Below are positions 17,537-25,915 of a stretch of 64,000 nt of DNA, one piece after another. This stretch comes from Anabaena sp. PCC 7108 (GTDB lineage: Bacteria; Cyanobacteriota; Cyanobacteriia; Cyanobacteriales; Nostocaceae). The number at the start of each line of letters is the position of its first letter. The stretch's first letter is position 1. Made by a program: the position numbers and the translations under genes. The stretch spans positions 1,375,403 through 1,439,402 of the forward strand of contig NZ_KB235896.1 in the NCBI RefSeq assembly GCF_000332135.1. Direction: 5' to 3'. The notes beneath the pieces were generated by a model. The model worked only from the letters and a program-made list of their open reading frames with translations, was not told the DNA's origin and searched no databases.

Positions 17537-17988
17537 ATAACCTCCAGAGATCGGCTTTTACCCTAGTTATTCAACCAGAAGAAAAAATAGAAAATCGTGT
17601 TTATATCATCGTTGATTATCTAGCTAAAACATATCCTGAATCACAATGGCTGATTACTGAAATAGATGCTACAGGATTATTAGGAAATAGTTTAACATCT
17701 ATTTTGAATAATCAAGAAAACATCTCTATTTCTGCTTCAGATTTTTTACAACTTTTGCTAGAAGAAGGACAAGTCATAGATTTAGAAGCGACTTTAGTTA
17801 AAAATACTCAAGGAATTATTACTGTATTTATCAGGGATGGTTATTCTGTAGATATTTTAGGTTTTACAGAATTATTACCTGTTAATGTTTTGAATGATTA
17901 TATTGAAGTTGACACTAATTTATTTGACACTCAAGAAACAGAAACATCTCAACCTAAAATTAATGTTGTTTATCAAAAAATTGCTTAA
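17533..17988 (+). CDS. Hypothetical protein coupled to upstream gene, possible immunity protein
   Basis: I do not recognise this 151-residue protein. It is acidic, has no membrane helix, and looks like a mixed alpha/beta fold: ENRVYIIVDYLAKTYPESQWLITEID, a Ser/Asn-rich turn, then FLQLLLEEGQVIDLEATLV and GIITVFIRDGYSVDILGF. Its start overlaps the stop of the preceding His-rich gene, and the HigA-like gene starts 9 bp after its own stop. Acidic proteins coupled behind small basic toxins are often immunity proteins, which is the main reason for the guess. The tail after residue 130 is probably flexible. Confidence 0.6.
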   Translation: MNNLQRSAFTLVIQPEEKIENRVYIIVDYLAKTYPESQWLITEIDATGLLGNSLTSILNNQENISISASDFLQLLLEEGQVIDLEATLVKNTQGIITVFIRDGYSVDILGFTELLPVNVLNDYIEVDTNLFDTQETETSQPKINVVYQKIA

Positions 17989-17997
17989 CGTCTAGCT

Positions 17998-18429
17998 ATG
18001 CACATTATCAGCAAAATTGGAAACAAGACCCTTGGTACACCTAAAACATATCTAGAATTGATTACCTCCTTTACTCCTCGAAAAATTACATCAGAAGAAG
18101 AACTAGCTACAACTCAAAATATCATTGATTCTTTATTAGATCAAGAAAATTTAACTCCTGACGAACGAGATTATCTGCATTTATTAGGATTGGTAGTATC
18201 TGAATATGAAGAACATCATTATCCTGTGGCTGACATTTATGGAATCGAATTATTAAAAGTATTACTTGAAGAATTAAATTTAAAAACAAAAGCTTTAATG
18301 CCGATTTTTGAAGAAGAAACTATTTTATCTGAAGTTTTCAGTGGAAAACAACAAATGACTGTTAATCACATAGATAAACTGGCTAATTTCTTTCATGTTT
18401 CTCCTGCAATTTTTTTTAAAAATGTTTAA
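17998..18429 (+). CDS. HigA-type antitoxin / HTH regulator
   Basis: The 143-residue protein has the layout of the larger HigA antitoxins. An N-terminal helical part contains SEEELATTQNIIDSLL and LTPDERDYLHLLGLVVSEYEEHHYP; a C-terminal helix-turn-helix contains LMPIFEEETILSEVFSGKQQMTVNHIDKLANFFHVSPAIFF. Such proteins normally pair with a HigB mRNA interferase encoded just upstream and repress their own operon. No HigB-like gene is present; the two upstream genes are unrelated to it in sequence. The start is the ATG at 17998. It may therefore control a different, non-HigB toxin. Confidence 0.8.
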   Translation: MHIISKIGNKTLGTPKTYLELITSFTPRKITSEEELATTQNIIDSLLDQENLTPDERDYLHLLGLVVSEYEEHHYPVADIYGIELLKVLLEELNLKTKALMPIFEEETILSEVFSGKQQMTVNHIDKLANFFHVSPAIFFKNV

Positions 18430-18720
18430 GCAGCAGGTTCTCCATGCTTTTAAAAATAAATTACACCAAAGTATCAAAACATCTCAACAAACTTCTCAAT
18501 TTATTACTAACAAATGTTGGGTTACGCTGTCGCTAACCCAACCTACTTTTATTTTAAGAAAAAATAACTTTAAAATCATTTCCTCCTCTTTGCGTCTGGA
18601 GCGTGAGATAAAAAAAATATTTAACTTTGCACCAAAAAAATTAATCACAGGTAAGATGACACTGAGTCAGCAAATCAATACACTGACACCATTCGTGCAA
18701 ATACCATTTTGGAGTTTAAA

Positions 18721-21102
18721 ATGACCTTAGCAAGCACTCCACAAATAAAGCCATTATCAGACACAGAATTACAGAAAATTAACGCCTACTGGCGTGCAGC
18801 CAATTATCTCTCTGTCGGGCAAATATACCTCCTCGACAACCCCCTACTGAGAGAACCACTCAAACAAGAACACGTCAAACCGCGACTGTTAGGACATTGG
18901 GGAACTACACCAGGGCTAAACTTGATTTACGCCCACCTCAACCGAGTCATTAAAAAATACGACCTCAGCACAATTTACATAGCTGGCCCCGGACATGGTG
19001 GTCCCGGACTTGTCGCCAACACCTACCTAGAAGGAACTTATAGCGAATATTACCCCAACATCTCCCAAGATGCTGGAGGAATGCAGAAACTGTTTAAACA
19101 ATTCTCCTTTCCTGGTGGTATTCCTAGCCACGTCGCCCCAGAAACCCCTGGTTCTATTCATGAAGGGGGAGAATTAGGTTATGCATTAGTTCACGCCTTT
19201 GGTGCTGCTTTTGATAACCCTGATTTAATCGTCGCTGCGGTTGTTGGAGACGGAGAAGCAGAAACCGGCGCATTAGCTACCAGTTGGCATTCTAACAAAT
19301 TCCTCAACCCTGTTACTGATGGCGCAGTTCTACCAATTCTGCATTTAAATGGATACAAAATTGCCAATCCTACAGTATTAGCACGGATACCCCACGATGA
19401 ACTAGAAAGCCTATTTATCGGCTATGGCTATAAACCTTACTTTGTCGAAGGTTGCGACCCGGCTGAAGTTCACCAAAAAATGGCAGCAACTTTAGATACC
19501 ATCATTCAAGAAATTCAAGGTATCCAAAGAGAAGCGCGGGTACATGGTTTCAAAGAACGATCGCAATGGCCTATGATTATTTTGCGGACTCCTAAAGGTT
19601 GGACTGGTCCGAAAGAAGTTGACGGGAAGAAAACAGAAGATTATTGGCGATCGCACCAAGTCCCCTTTGGTGATATAGCTGGTAAACCGGAACATCTGCA
19701 ACTTCTAGAAGATTGGATGAAGAGTTATAAGCCAGAAGAACTCTTTGATATTAACGGTACACTCATTCCTGAACTCGCAGAACTAGCGCCCCAAGGTCAA
19801 CGTCGCATGGGTGATAATCCCCACGCAAACGGCGGTATTTTGCTGCGTGATTTGATTATGCCCGAATTTGAAGATTATGCTGTACCTGTTCCTTCTCCTG
19901 GTAAAGCGATCGCAGAAGCTACTAAAGTTAGTGGTAAATTCCTGCGGGATATCATGAAACTCAATGAGGAAAGCCGCAACTTCCGAGTTTTCGGTCCTGA
20001 CGAAACCGCATCAAATCGTCTTGATCCAGTATTAGAAGTCACAAACCGTACTTGGGTAGCCCAAACTCTCCCGGAAGATGACCATTTATCACCCAATGGT
20101 CGAGTCATGGAAATGCTTAGTGAAACCAACTGTCAAGGATGGTTAGAAGGTTATCTTCTCACAGGTCGTCATGGTTTCTTTTCCTGTTATGAAGCATTTA
20201 TTCATATCATTGATTCCATGTTCAATCAACACGCCAAATGGTTGAAAACAACTCGTGAAATTCCTTGGAGAAGACCAATTTCATCTTTAAATTATCTGCT
20301 AACTTCCCATGTTTGGCGACAAGACCACAACGGTTTCTCACACCAAGATCCTGGTTTTATTGATCATGTAATTAACAAAAAAGCCGAAATTGTCCGCGTC
20401 TATTTACCACCTGATGCGAATACTTTGCTATCAGTTACTGACCATTGTTTAAGAAGTCGTAATTATGTCAATGTTATTGTTGCCGGCAAACAACCAGCAT
20501 TACAATATTTAGACATAAATTCGGCAATTAAACATTGCACAAAAGGCTTAGGAATTTGGGAATGGGCTAGTAACGACCAAAATAGTGAACCTGATGTAGT
20601 TATGGCTTGTGCTGGTGATATTCCCACCTTGGAAACTTTAGCAGCAGTGGATATTTTGCGTCAGCACTTCCCAGATTTAAAAGTGCGGGTTGTGAATGTT
20701 GTTGATTTAATGACACTACAGCCACAAAGTGAACATCCTCACGGTTTAAGCAGCAAAGATTTTGATATTATTTTCACAACTGATAAACCGATTATCTTTG
20801 CTTTTCATGGTTATCCTTGGTTAATTCATCGTCTCACTTATCGTCATACTAACCACAAAAATCTTCATGTCCGTGGTTATAAGGAAGAGGGAACAACAAC
20901 GACACCTTTTGATATGGTGGTAATGAATGATTTAGATAGATTCCATTTAGTGATGGATGTGATAGACCGTGTACCCAAATTAGGTTCTAAAGCTGCTTAT
21001 GTGAAGCAAAATTTACAAGATAAGTTGATTGAACATAAGCATTATATCGAGACTCACGGCGAAGATATGCCAGAAATCCGCGATTGGACTTGGCCTTATT
21101 AG
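18721..21102 (+). CDS. xfp: Xylulose-5-phosphate/fructose-6-phosphate phosphoketolase
   Basis: This ThDP enzyme splits xylulose 5-phosphate or fructose 6-phosphate with phosphate to give acetyl phosphate plus glyceraldehyde 3-phosphate or erythrose 4-phosphate. The 793 residues show the phosphoketolase signatures [14 protein letters not shown] near the N-terminus, [36 protein letters not shown] and the ThDP motif [22 protein letters not shown]. The C-terminal half has [18 protein letters not shown] and [11 protein letters not shown] start at the ATG at 18721, preceded by GGAG. A longer TTG start 12 bases upstream overlaps this ribosome site. It lies at one edge of the accessory island; a distant homolog lies at the other edge. 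Confidence 0.96.
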   Translation: MTLASTPQIKPLSDTELQKINAYWRAANYLSVGQIYLLDNPLLREPLKQEHVKPRLLGHWGTTPGLNLIYAHLNRVIKKYDLSTIYIAGPGHGGPGLVANTYLEGTYSEYYPNISQDAGGMQKLFKQFSFPGGIPSHVAPETPGSIHEGGELGYALVHAFGAAFDNPDLIVAAVVGDGEAETGALATSWHSNKFLNPVTDGAVLPILHLNGYKIANPTVLARIPHDELESLFIGYGYKPYFVEGCDPAEVHQKMAATLDTIIQEIQGIQREARVHGFKERSQWPMIILRTPKGWTGPKEVDGKKTEDYWRSHQVPFGDIAGKPEHLQLLEDWMKSYKPEELFDINGTLIPELAELAPQGQRRMGDNPHANGGILLRDLIMPEFEDYAVPVPSPGKAIAEATKVSGKFLRDIMKLNEESRNFRVFGPDETASNRLDPVLEVTNRTWVAQTLPEDDHLSPNGRVMEMLSETNCQGWLEGYLLTGRHGFFSCYEAFIHIIDSMFNQHAKWLKTTREIPWRRPISSLNYLLTSHVWRQDHNGFSHQDPGFIDHVINKKAEIVRVYLPPDANTLLSVTDHCLRSRNYVNVIVAGKQPALQYLDINSAIKHCTKGLGIWEWASNDQNSEPDVVMACAGDIPTLETLAAVDILRQHFPDLKVRVVNVVDLMTLQPQSEHPHGLSSKDFDIIFTTDKPIIFAFHGYPWLIHRLTYRHTNHKNLHVRGYKEEGTTTTPFDMVVMNDLDRFHLVMDVIDRVPKLGSKAAYVKQNLQDKLIEHKHYIETHGEDMPEIRDWTWPY

Positions 21103-21123
21103 ACCCTAAAACTAACTGTTTCC

Positions 21124-21156
21124 AGAACCCCGACTTATTCAAGAAGTCGGGGTTCT
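21124..21156 (+). terminator. Terminator after xfp
   Basis: A perfect 13-bp stem (AGAACCCCGACTT ... AAGTCGGGGTTCT) is followed within 15 bases by a TTTTTTT tract. The stem closely resembles the AGATCCCCGACTTCT arms of the long repeat in the toxin-antitoxin region, so it may derive from the same hairpin family. Confidence 0.85.
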
Positions 21157-21215
21157 AATTTCTGAGTTTTTTTGTTATATTAATCTTAGGTAGTTAGCCT
21201 TTGAGGTTAAGAGAA

Positions 21216-21716
21216 ATGACACAGGAGTTAATAGACCTCAGAAATAGTATTTTAGCAGGACGTTATCAAGATGCGTTAGCTATTGTAGACGAGTTAGAGG
21301 GGATGAGTAAACAAGCAATTTTACGCAATATTCAATCATTTTTACGAGTGTTATTCATTCATTTGATTAAAATTCAAATAGAACAGCGTTTAACAAATTC
21401 ATGGTTAGCATCTATTCGTAATTCCCTCATTCAAATTAAAAAGATCAATCTTAAAGAAAATAAAAAATCATATTACATTAATCAAGATGAATGGGATATT
21501 TATTTAGCAGAAGAGATGGAATTAGCAATAGGTGATGCCAGTTTAGAAGTTATGAATGGCAAATTTACCAGACAAAAACTTTCGCAAATCTTAGATAAAC
21601 AACAGTTAATATTAACTACCACGGAATTAATTTACTTCACCTATAATTATCAAATCCGAGAATTACCAGATATTATAGATGAATATATAAGTAAATTACC
21701 TGGTGCTGAAGATTGA
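21216..21716 (+). CDS. DUF29 family protein, tandem copy 1
   Basis: This is the first of three adjacent paralogs. It begins MTQELIDLRNSILAGRYQDA and continues with ALAIVDELEGMSKQAILRNI, a compact helical region and TNSWLASIRNSLIQI, the pattern of the cyanobacterial DUF29 family. The function of DUF29 is unknown. I start at the ATG at 21216, because MTQELIDLRNSI is the common start of all copies; a TTG at 21201 is less likely. The protein has 166 residues, no membrane segment and no known catalytic motif. It ends 22 bp before the start of copy 2. Confidence 0.85.
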   Translation: MTQELIDLRNSILAGRYQDALAIVDELEGMSKQAILRNIQSFLRVLFIHLIKIQIEQRLTNSWLASIRNSLIQIKKINLKENKKSYYINQDEWDIYLAEEMELAIGDASLEVMNGKFTRQKLSQILDKQQLILTTTELIYFTYNYQIRELPDIIDEYISKLPGAED

Positions 21717-21738
21717 CAATGAGGATAAAGGGAAAAAT

Positions 21739-22257
21739 ATGACACAGGAATTAATAGATCTTAGAAATAGCATTGTAGAAGGGCGTTATGCTGATGCTTT
21801 GGTGATTGTGGATGAGTTGGAGGGGATGAGTAAAAAGGCTATTTTACGACAAATTAAATCTTTTCTCAAGGTGTTATTAATACATTTGATTAAAAATCAC
21901 ATAGAACAACGTTTGACTAATTCCTGGGCTGCTTCTATTCGTAACTCATTAATAGAAATTCAAGATATTAATCTTAAGGAAAATAAAAAATCCTATTACA
22001 TTAATCAAGATGAATGGGATAGTTGGTTAGACCAAGAAATTGAATTAGCGATAAGTGATGCTAGTTTAGAAGTTATGAATGGTATCTATAATGAATTTCA
22101 ACTAGCAGAAATGGTAGATAAAAATCAGATAATTTCTACTGGCTTGAAATTTCTGGAATTGACATATTTACATTCGGAGAAAGAGTTACCAAAAGCTATT
22201 ACAAATATCTTAATTCAATTACCTGGTGGTGAAGACTGGAAGTTAGGTAAAAGGTGA
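21739..22257 (+). CDS. DUF29 family protein, tandem copy 2
   Basis: This 172-residue paralog shares almost all of its first 100 residues with its neighbours (RYADALVIVDELEGMSK, LIKNHIEQRLTNSWAASIRN, NLKENKKSYYINQDEWD). It differs strongly after about residue 115, where it reads YNEFQLAEMVDKNQIISTGL. It shares the C-terminal PGGEDWKLG with copy 3. The start at 21739 is preceded by GGATAAAGGGAAAAAT, a weak ribosome site. The contrast between a conserved first part and a varied second part suggests that the copies are diverging in one functional surface. Confidence 0.85.
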   Translation: MTQELIDLRNSIVEGRYADALVIVDELEGMSKKAILRQIKSFLKVLLIHLIKNHIEQRLTNSWAASIRNSLIEIQDINLKENKKSYYINQDEWDSWLDQEIELAISDASLEVMNGIYNEFQLAEMVDKNQIISTGLKFLELTYLHSEKELPKAITNILIQLPGGEDWKLGKR

Positions 22258-22263
22258 AAAAAG

Positions 22264-22782
22264 ATGACTCAGGAATTAATCGACCTCAGAAATAGTATTT
22301 TGCAAGGACGTTATGCTGATGCTTTGGTGATTGTGGATGAGTTGGAGGGGATGAGTAAACAAGCTATTTTACGCAATATTGAATCGTTTTTAGTGAGATT
22401 AATAATTCATTTGATTAAAAATCAAATAGAACAGCGGTTAACTAATTCTTGGGCTGCATCAATTGAAAGTTCAATTCTAGAAATTAAGAAATTGAACTTG
22501 AAAGATAATAAAAAATCTTACTATCTTAATATCAATGAATGGCTGGAAATATTAGAAGATGCTATAGAGTCAGCAATTCGTCCTGCAAGTTTAGAAATAA
22601 TGAATGGAAAATTTCAAAGACAACAAATTTCCCAAATGTTAAACAAACCACAATTAATATTAACTGCAACTGAGTTAATTAACTTGACTTATAATTATCC
22701 AATTAGAGAATTACCAAATATTATTGATGATTATTTAGGTGATTTACCTGGTGGTGAAGACTGGAAGTTAGGGAGAAGTTGA
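22264..22782 (+). CDS. DUF29 family protein, tandem copy 3
   Basis: The third intact paralog (172 residues) starts 6 bp after copy 2. The N-terminal half is nearly identical to copy 2 in DNA as well as protein over the first 100 bases, while its C-terminal half (QRQQISQMLNKPQLILTATELINLTYNYPIRELP) is closer to copy 1. This mosaic pattern points to recombination or gene conversion between copies. It ends PGGEDWKLGRS. A broken fourth copy begins 10 bp further on. Confidence 0.85.
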   Translation: MTQELIDLRNSILQGRYADALVIVDELEGMSKQAILRNIESFLVRLIIHLIKNQIEQRLTNSWAASIESSILEIKKLNLKDNKKSYYLNINEWLEILEDAIESAIRPASLEIMNGKFQRQQISQMLNKPQLILTATELINLTYNYPIRELPNIIDDYLGDLPGGEDWKLGRS

Positions 22783-22792
22783 GAAAATAAAT

Positions 22793-22834
22793 ATGACTCA
22801 AGAATTAATCGACTGCTTTGGCTATTGTCGATGC
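22793..22834 (+). pseudogene. Fourth DUF29 copy, deleted to a stub
   Basis: The frame starts ATGACTCAAGAATTAATCGAC, as in the intact copies. It then jumps to TGCTTTGGCTATTGTCGATG, which is found about 30 bases further on in the intact genes. The missing stretch shifts the frame and gives a stop at 22835-22837. Beyond it, another frame reads DADGAEWIWKRIPPLLERLG, which I take tentatively as a fragment of a transposase. The copy is dead. Confidence 0.75.
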
Positions 22835-22989
22835 TGATGGTGCTGAATGGATTTGGAAACGTATTCCTCCACTTTTAGAACGGTTGGGTTGCCCATCTGA
22901 AACCCACATTCCGCAGATGTGACTCAGATTATTAATAGTTTTGAAAAATTCCTAAATACCTGACAATCTTTTCACGTTCCTCTGTTAAA

Positions 22990-23100
22990 TTACTCATTTT
23001 TATTCACTTCTTCTACCAATTCCATTTCGTCTATTATTCCCGCTACTATCCCTAAATGGTCTATATTTAGGATCTGCATGGCAACTTGAGGCTCTTTCAT
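22990..23100 (-). pseudogene. IS1634-family transposase N-terminal fragment
   Basis: Thirty-six codons from an ATG at 23100 encode the start of a DUF4277 transposase (LNIDHLGIVAGIIDE). The frame ends at a stop right after EEVNKNE, where the intact protein would continue for several hundred residues. It lies inside the inverted ends of the deleted element, in the expected position and direction. Confidence 0.8.
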
Positions 23101-23144
23101 GTTTTTTCTCTTTCTCTACTTCACGCTTATTATTTTACAAATAC

Positions 23145-23183
23145 AAAGCCTGAAATGATTATCAGATAATCATTTCAGGCTTT
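23145..23183. terminator. Long hairpin inside the deleted element
   Basis: A perfect 19-bp stem (AAAGCCTGAAATGATTATC and its complement) with a one-base loop is followed by TT and an A/T tract. It lies between the inverted end and the transposase start, so it may block transcription from outside into the transposase gene. Confidence 0.7.
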
Positions 23184-23305
23184 TTAATTTTACAATTCAT
23201 AATTATTTAATCTGCTTCAATATCTGCGGAATGTGGGTTGTAATAAGTTCGTTATTAATGGTGGGTATTGTTGGGTTTATCTGCGTCAACCCAATATACA
23301 AACTA

Positions 23306-23899
23306 CTACTTTTTAATACCTTTAATAAATGCTGTTCTCGCATCAATAATAGAAGGCATTAAAACACAACTCGCCAATAAATATATATCTAAATCTGGCA
23401 ATAATTCACTTTGATTAATTTGCTCATAATTATCGTTTTTAAGATGATATAAATACAATTGATTATTTTCCCAAAACCAGACTTCAGTAATATTAAAACG
23501 TTTGTATTTTTCTAGTTTATCAATACTGCCACTGGTAATATTAACCTCAATTGCTAAATCTGGATTTTCCTTTTTTTCTCCGATGTAATAAGATTCATCA
23601 GGTTCAAAGGAAGCACTCTTTTCTTTTGCGCGACGAGTAGCACTACCTACTGGGATGAAGTTTATACCTTTTTCAAAAAAGTATAATGCTAAGAATATAG
23701 CAATTACACTTCTAATAATTTCGTGTTGTTCACCAAGTGTCATAAATTCGATGCACCCATCAAGATAAGTTATCCGCAAACGTCCTGGATCTGCGGTTAA
23801 GGTTTCTATTGTTTCAAATTCCTCCCAAGTGTAATAACTAGGTAGAAGAAATCGCTGTTCGGAAATTGTGGTGGTTTTGTTTAAGGTTTGGATAGTCAT
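23306..23899 (-). CDS. Uma2 family (DUF820) putative endonuclease
   Basis: This 197-residue member has the canonical Uma2 order. First comes SYYTWEEFETIETLT; then GRLRITYLDGCIEFMTLGEQHEI with the first acidic residue; then FEPDESYYIG, NPDLAIEVNITSGSIDKLEKY with the central D-x-E-V site, and FNITEVWFWENNQLYLYHL. The nearly exact match to the consensus suggests an intact catalytic domain. These proteins are expanded in cyanobacteria and have no proven role. The first long repeat of the toxin region begins 47 bp upstream of its start. Confidence 0.9.
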   Translation of the reverse strand: MTIQTLNKTTTISEQRFLLPSYYTWEEFETIETLTADPGRLRITYLDGCIEFMTLGEQHEIIRSVIAIFLALYFFEKGINFIPVGSATRRAKEKSASFEPDESYYIGEKKENPDLAIEVNITSGSIDKLEKYKRFNITEVWFWENNQLYLYHLKNDNYEQINQSELLPDLDIYLLASCVLMPSIIDARTAFIKGIKK

Positions 23900-23945
23900 A
23901 GTAATTTTATGGTTATGACTTTAATCTTGATTATAGCTTATTGTC

Positions 23946-24130
23946 AAAGATCCCCGACTTCTTTTCAAGATTTTTCTATCATATCCATAATTAATCTTAG
24001 AAGTCGGGGATCTAAATCAGGTGAGGTGAATATTTTCAGGTGTATCTGTGATGGTTCTATTGTCTTCTCTTATTTACATGATAGTTGGTGATGGTTGGGT
24101 GAGATGATGTGAACAAATACAGGGTTTTTA
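23946..24130 (+). repeat. Long non-coding repeat, copy 1 (about 185 bp)
   Basis: The repeat opens with AGATCCCCGACTTCT, which pairs perfectly with AGAAGTCGGGGATCT about 36 bases further on. It continues through a conserved tail (CAGGTGAGGTGAATATTTTC ... ATGATAGTTGGTGATGGTTGGG) to ACAGGGTTTTT. It is nearly identical to copies at 25652 and 26610 and in the same orientation. No frame is kept open through the copies. It separates the Uma2 gene from the MazF-type pair. Confidence 0.9.
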
Positions 24131-24175
24131 TAGACTAATCCACCATCATTTGATATAATGTAGAATAATGATCGC

Positions 24176-24502
24176 ATGATGATAAAAGCAATGTCACAGG
24201 CAGGATTAAATCTATTTATTCCGATGGAGTTATTAATTAACTCCTTGAATGCGCTAAGTTTATCAGAAAAACGGCAAATTTCGCAGCTTCTTAATGAAGC
24301 TATTGCTGATGCTGAAGAGGAAAATTGGCAAAGAGATGAAGAGACTAAAAAAGAAATTCAATTAGTGCGTGATGAATATGCAAATGGTAATTACAGTGAA
24401 TTTAGTAATATCAAAGAACAGTTGAAACAAGGAGCTATTACAAGAGCGGAACGTGATTTAGGATTAGTTGAAGAGTGGTTTAATTTGGAAGAAGCGTGTT
24501 AA
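24176..24502 (+). CDS. Probable antitoxin partner of MazF-like toxin
   Basis: This 108-residue acidic, helical protein precedes a MazF-type toxin gene and overlaps it by 7 bases, the usual antitoxin-first order. The segment LLINSLNALSLSEKRQISQLLNEAIADAEE resembles the short N-terminal helices of antitoxins from toxin-antitoxin pairs of cyanobacteria. I see no clear DNA-binding motif. Several Met codons (24176, 24179, 24191, 24224) could start the protein; I keep the longest. Function is inferred from position and size. Confidence 0.7.
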   Translation: MMIKAMSQAGLNLFIPMELLINSLNALSLSEKRQISQLLNEAIADAEEENWQRDEETKKEIQLVRDEYANGNYSEFSNIKEQLKQGAITRAERDLGLVEEWFNLEEAC

Positions 24503-24870
24503 GTAAAGGAAAAATTATCTATCCCCAACGTGGTGAAATCTACTTGGTTAATTTTGATCCCACTATCGGTTCAGAAATCAAAAAAACACGACCAGCTTTA
24601 ATTTTACAAAATGACGTTTCTAATCAATATAGTCCTATAACTATTGTAGCTGCTCTTACTTCTCAGTTTACAGAACCCTTGTATCCTACTGAAGTGCTAA
24701 TTAAAGTACCAGAAGGAGGTTTACAGGTTGATTCTGTTGCGCTTCTTAATCAAATTCGTTCTATTGATAAACAAAGATTAATTAAACGGTTGGGTGTTCT
24801 GGAATCAGTCACAATGGAACAAGTAGATAAAGCAATTCAGATTAGTCTAGGTTTAGTGAATTTAACATAG
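24496..24870 (+). CDS. MazF/PemK family type II toxin (mRNA interferase)
   Basis: The 124 residues show the MazF/PemK pattern: PQRGEIYLVNFDPTIGSEIKKTRPALILQND at the N-terminus with the conserved RGEIY and RPALI motifs, then TIVAALTSQF and PEGGLQVDSVALLNQIRSIDKQRL. Members cleave mRNA at short sites and stall growth when the antitoxin is degraded. The start is a GTG at 24496 inside the end of the antitoxin gene, so the two are translationally coupled. Length is normal and no residue seems missing, so the toxin is probably active. Confidence 0.92.
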   Translation: MLSKGKIIYPQRGEIYLVNFDPTIGSEIKKTRPALILQNDVSNQYSPITIVAALTSQFTEPLYPTEVLIKVPEGGLQVDSVALLNQIRSIDKQRLIKRLGVLESVTMEQVDKAIQISLGLVNLT

Positions 24871-24907
24871 GTTATTATTTCCAGTTATACCACTACCAGG
24901 AACTTTT

Positions 24908-25309
24908 TTAAGGTGCAATCCAGTTTTCTAATTTTAGCTCAGAAATTCGGCTATAATGACGAGTGTTATTAGTTACTAAAATATGGTTTCTAGTTATTGC
25001 AACACTAGCAATTAATAAATCAAAATCTGCTACTGGTTGTCCTGTTTTTCTAAGTTCGGCTTTTAATTCTCCAAACTTTTTGACAGCGTTATTATCTAAA
25101 TTTATAACTTCTATATCTTGAATAAATTTTTCTGCACGAGTTAAATTTTCTGCTACTTTTTGAGAATTGTAAGCACCAAAATACAGTTCAGCAACGGTGA
25201 TGTTGCAAATATAAATTTGCTCCCATCCTATTTGTTGAATTTTGTCTCTGACGGAATTAACATTTTTAATCCAGTAGATGCAGGTGTCAGTATCTAATAA
25301 ATAATTCAT
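24908..25309 (-). CDS. VapC-type PIN domain toxin
   Basis: The 133-residue PIN domain starts MNYLLDTDTCIYWIK, with the first catalytic Asp. It continues with ITVAELYFGA (Glu), VADFDLLIASVA (Asp) and LVTNNTRHYSRI near the C-terminus, so all expected acidic metal-binding positions are visible. VapC toxins are Mg-dependent RNases that often cut initiator tRNA or 23S rRNA. The start overlaps the stop of the upstream antitoxin gene by 4 bases. The gene is convergent with the MazF gene, 37 bp apart. Confidence 0.93.
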   Translation of the reverse strand: MNYLLDTDTCIYWIKNVNSVRDKIQQIGWEQIYICNITVAELYFGAYNSQKVAENLTRAEKFIQDIEVINLDNNAVKKFGELKAELRKTGQPVADFDLLIASVAITRNHILVTNNTRHYSRISELKLENWIAP

Positions 25310-25596
25310 AAACTAATATTGTAGTTAGAAATAGTTCGGCTATCATAAATTTCTTTAACTATTTCTGCTGCTGTGCGTTCATCTTCCCAAGCACCATATT
25401 TTTCTATAAATGTGTCTAGTGGATGTGGTTTTGGTTTTTGGGTAGATGAGAAAGTTATCTCATTTTCTATGAGTTGATTTTCTGGTTGTGGATAGCGTTT
25501 TTTGAGTAATTGAATAAAATCAAGTAGTAAGATTTGGGCTTCTTCTGGTAAGTTGTCAATATCTTTAGATATTTCTGCAATTTTTATTACCATCAT
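25306..25596 (-). CDS. Antitoxin of the VapC pair (DUF2281-like)
   Basis: This 96-residue protein resembles the DUF2281/VapB-type antitoxins found ahead of PIN toxins in cyanobacteria. The N-terminal part KIAEISKDIDNLPEEAQILLLDFIQLLKKRY is typical. An acidic, probably disordered C-terminal part (DTFIEKYGAWEDERTAAEIV) would wrap around the toxin. The order antitoxin-toxin and the overlap support the call. It lies next to the second copy of the long repeat. Confidence 0.8.
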   Translation of the reverse strand: MMVIKIAEISKDIDNLPEEAQILLLDFIQLLKKRYPQPENQLIENEITFSSTQKPKPHPLDTFIEKYGAWEDERTAAEIVKEIYDSRTISNYNISL

Positions 25597-25651
25597 TAAC
25601 TCCTCAATTGAGTAAATTTTTTCGGTATGATTCTATTATAAACTACACCCC

Positions 25652-25901
25652 AAAGATCCCCGACTTCTTTTCAAAATTTCTCTATCATATCCATAATTAA
25701 TCTTAGAAGTCGGGGATCTGAATCAGGTGAGGTGAATGTTTCCATGTGTATCTGTGATGCTTCTATTGTCTTCTCTTATTTACATGATAGTTGGTAATGG
25801 TTGGGTAAGATAATGTGAACAGATACAGGGTTTTTGGGTTGTAATCAGTGCGTTATTAATGGTTGGTATTGTTGGGTTTCCTTGCGTCAACCCAACCTAC
25901 T
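25652..25901 (+). repeat. Long non-coding repeat, copy 2 (about 250 bp)
   Basis: This copy has the same 15-bp hairpin arms and conserved tail as copy 1. It extends further, through GGGTTGTAATCAGTGCGTTATTAATGG, to a GTTGGGTTTCCTTGCGTCAACCCAACCTAC hairpin. It lies between the VapC pair and the ParDE pair. The extension recurs after copy 3 and alone at 23235-23293. Confidence 0.9.
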
Positions 25902-25915
25902 AACTTACTACTTCC

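Larger units (their letters stand above)
22901..23239 (-). mobile_element. Internally deleted IS1634-type element with 18-bp inverted ends
   Basis: The 18 bases at 22901-22918 (AACCCACATTCCGCAGAT) are the exact reverse complement of 23222-23239. Between them, the minus strand from 23100 to 22990 encodes 36 residues reading MKEPQVAMQILNIDHLGIVA and GIIDEMELVEEVNK, which is the N-terminus (DUF4277) of IS1634-family transposases. The remaining transposase is gone. A 19-bp hairpin lies inside the element. The 339-bp unit keeps both ends, so a full-length relative could in principle mobilise it. Confidence 0.85.

Noticed and set aside
18395-18724. Open frame of 109 codons between the HigA-like gene and xfp
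   Set aside because: It overlaps the HigA end, and much of it is translated repeat (GTTGGGTTACGCTGTCGCTAACCCAACC) with Lys/Phe-rich filler. It has no ribosome site and no family likeness.
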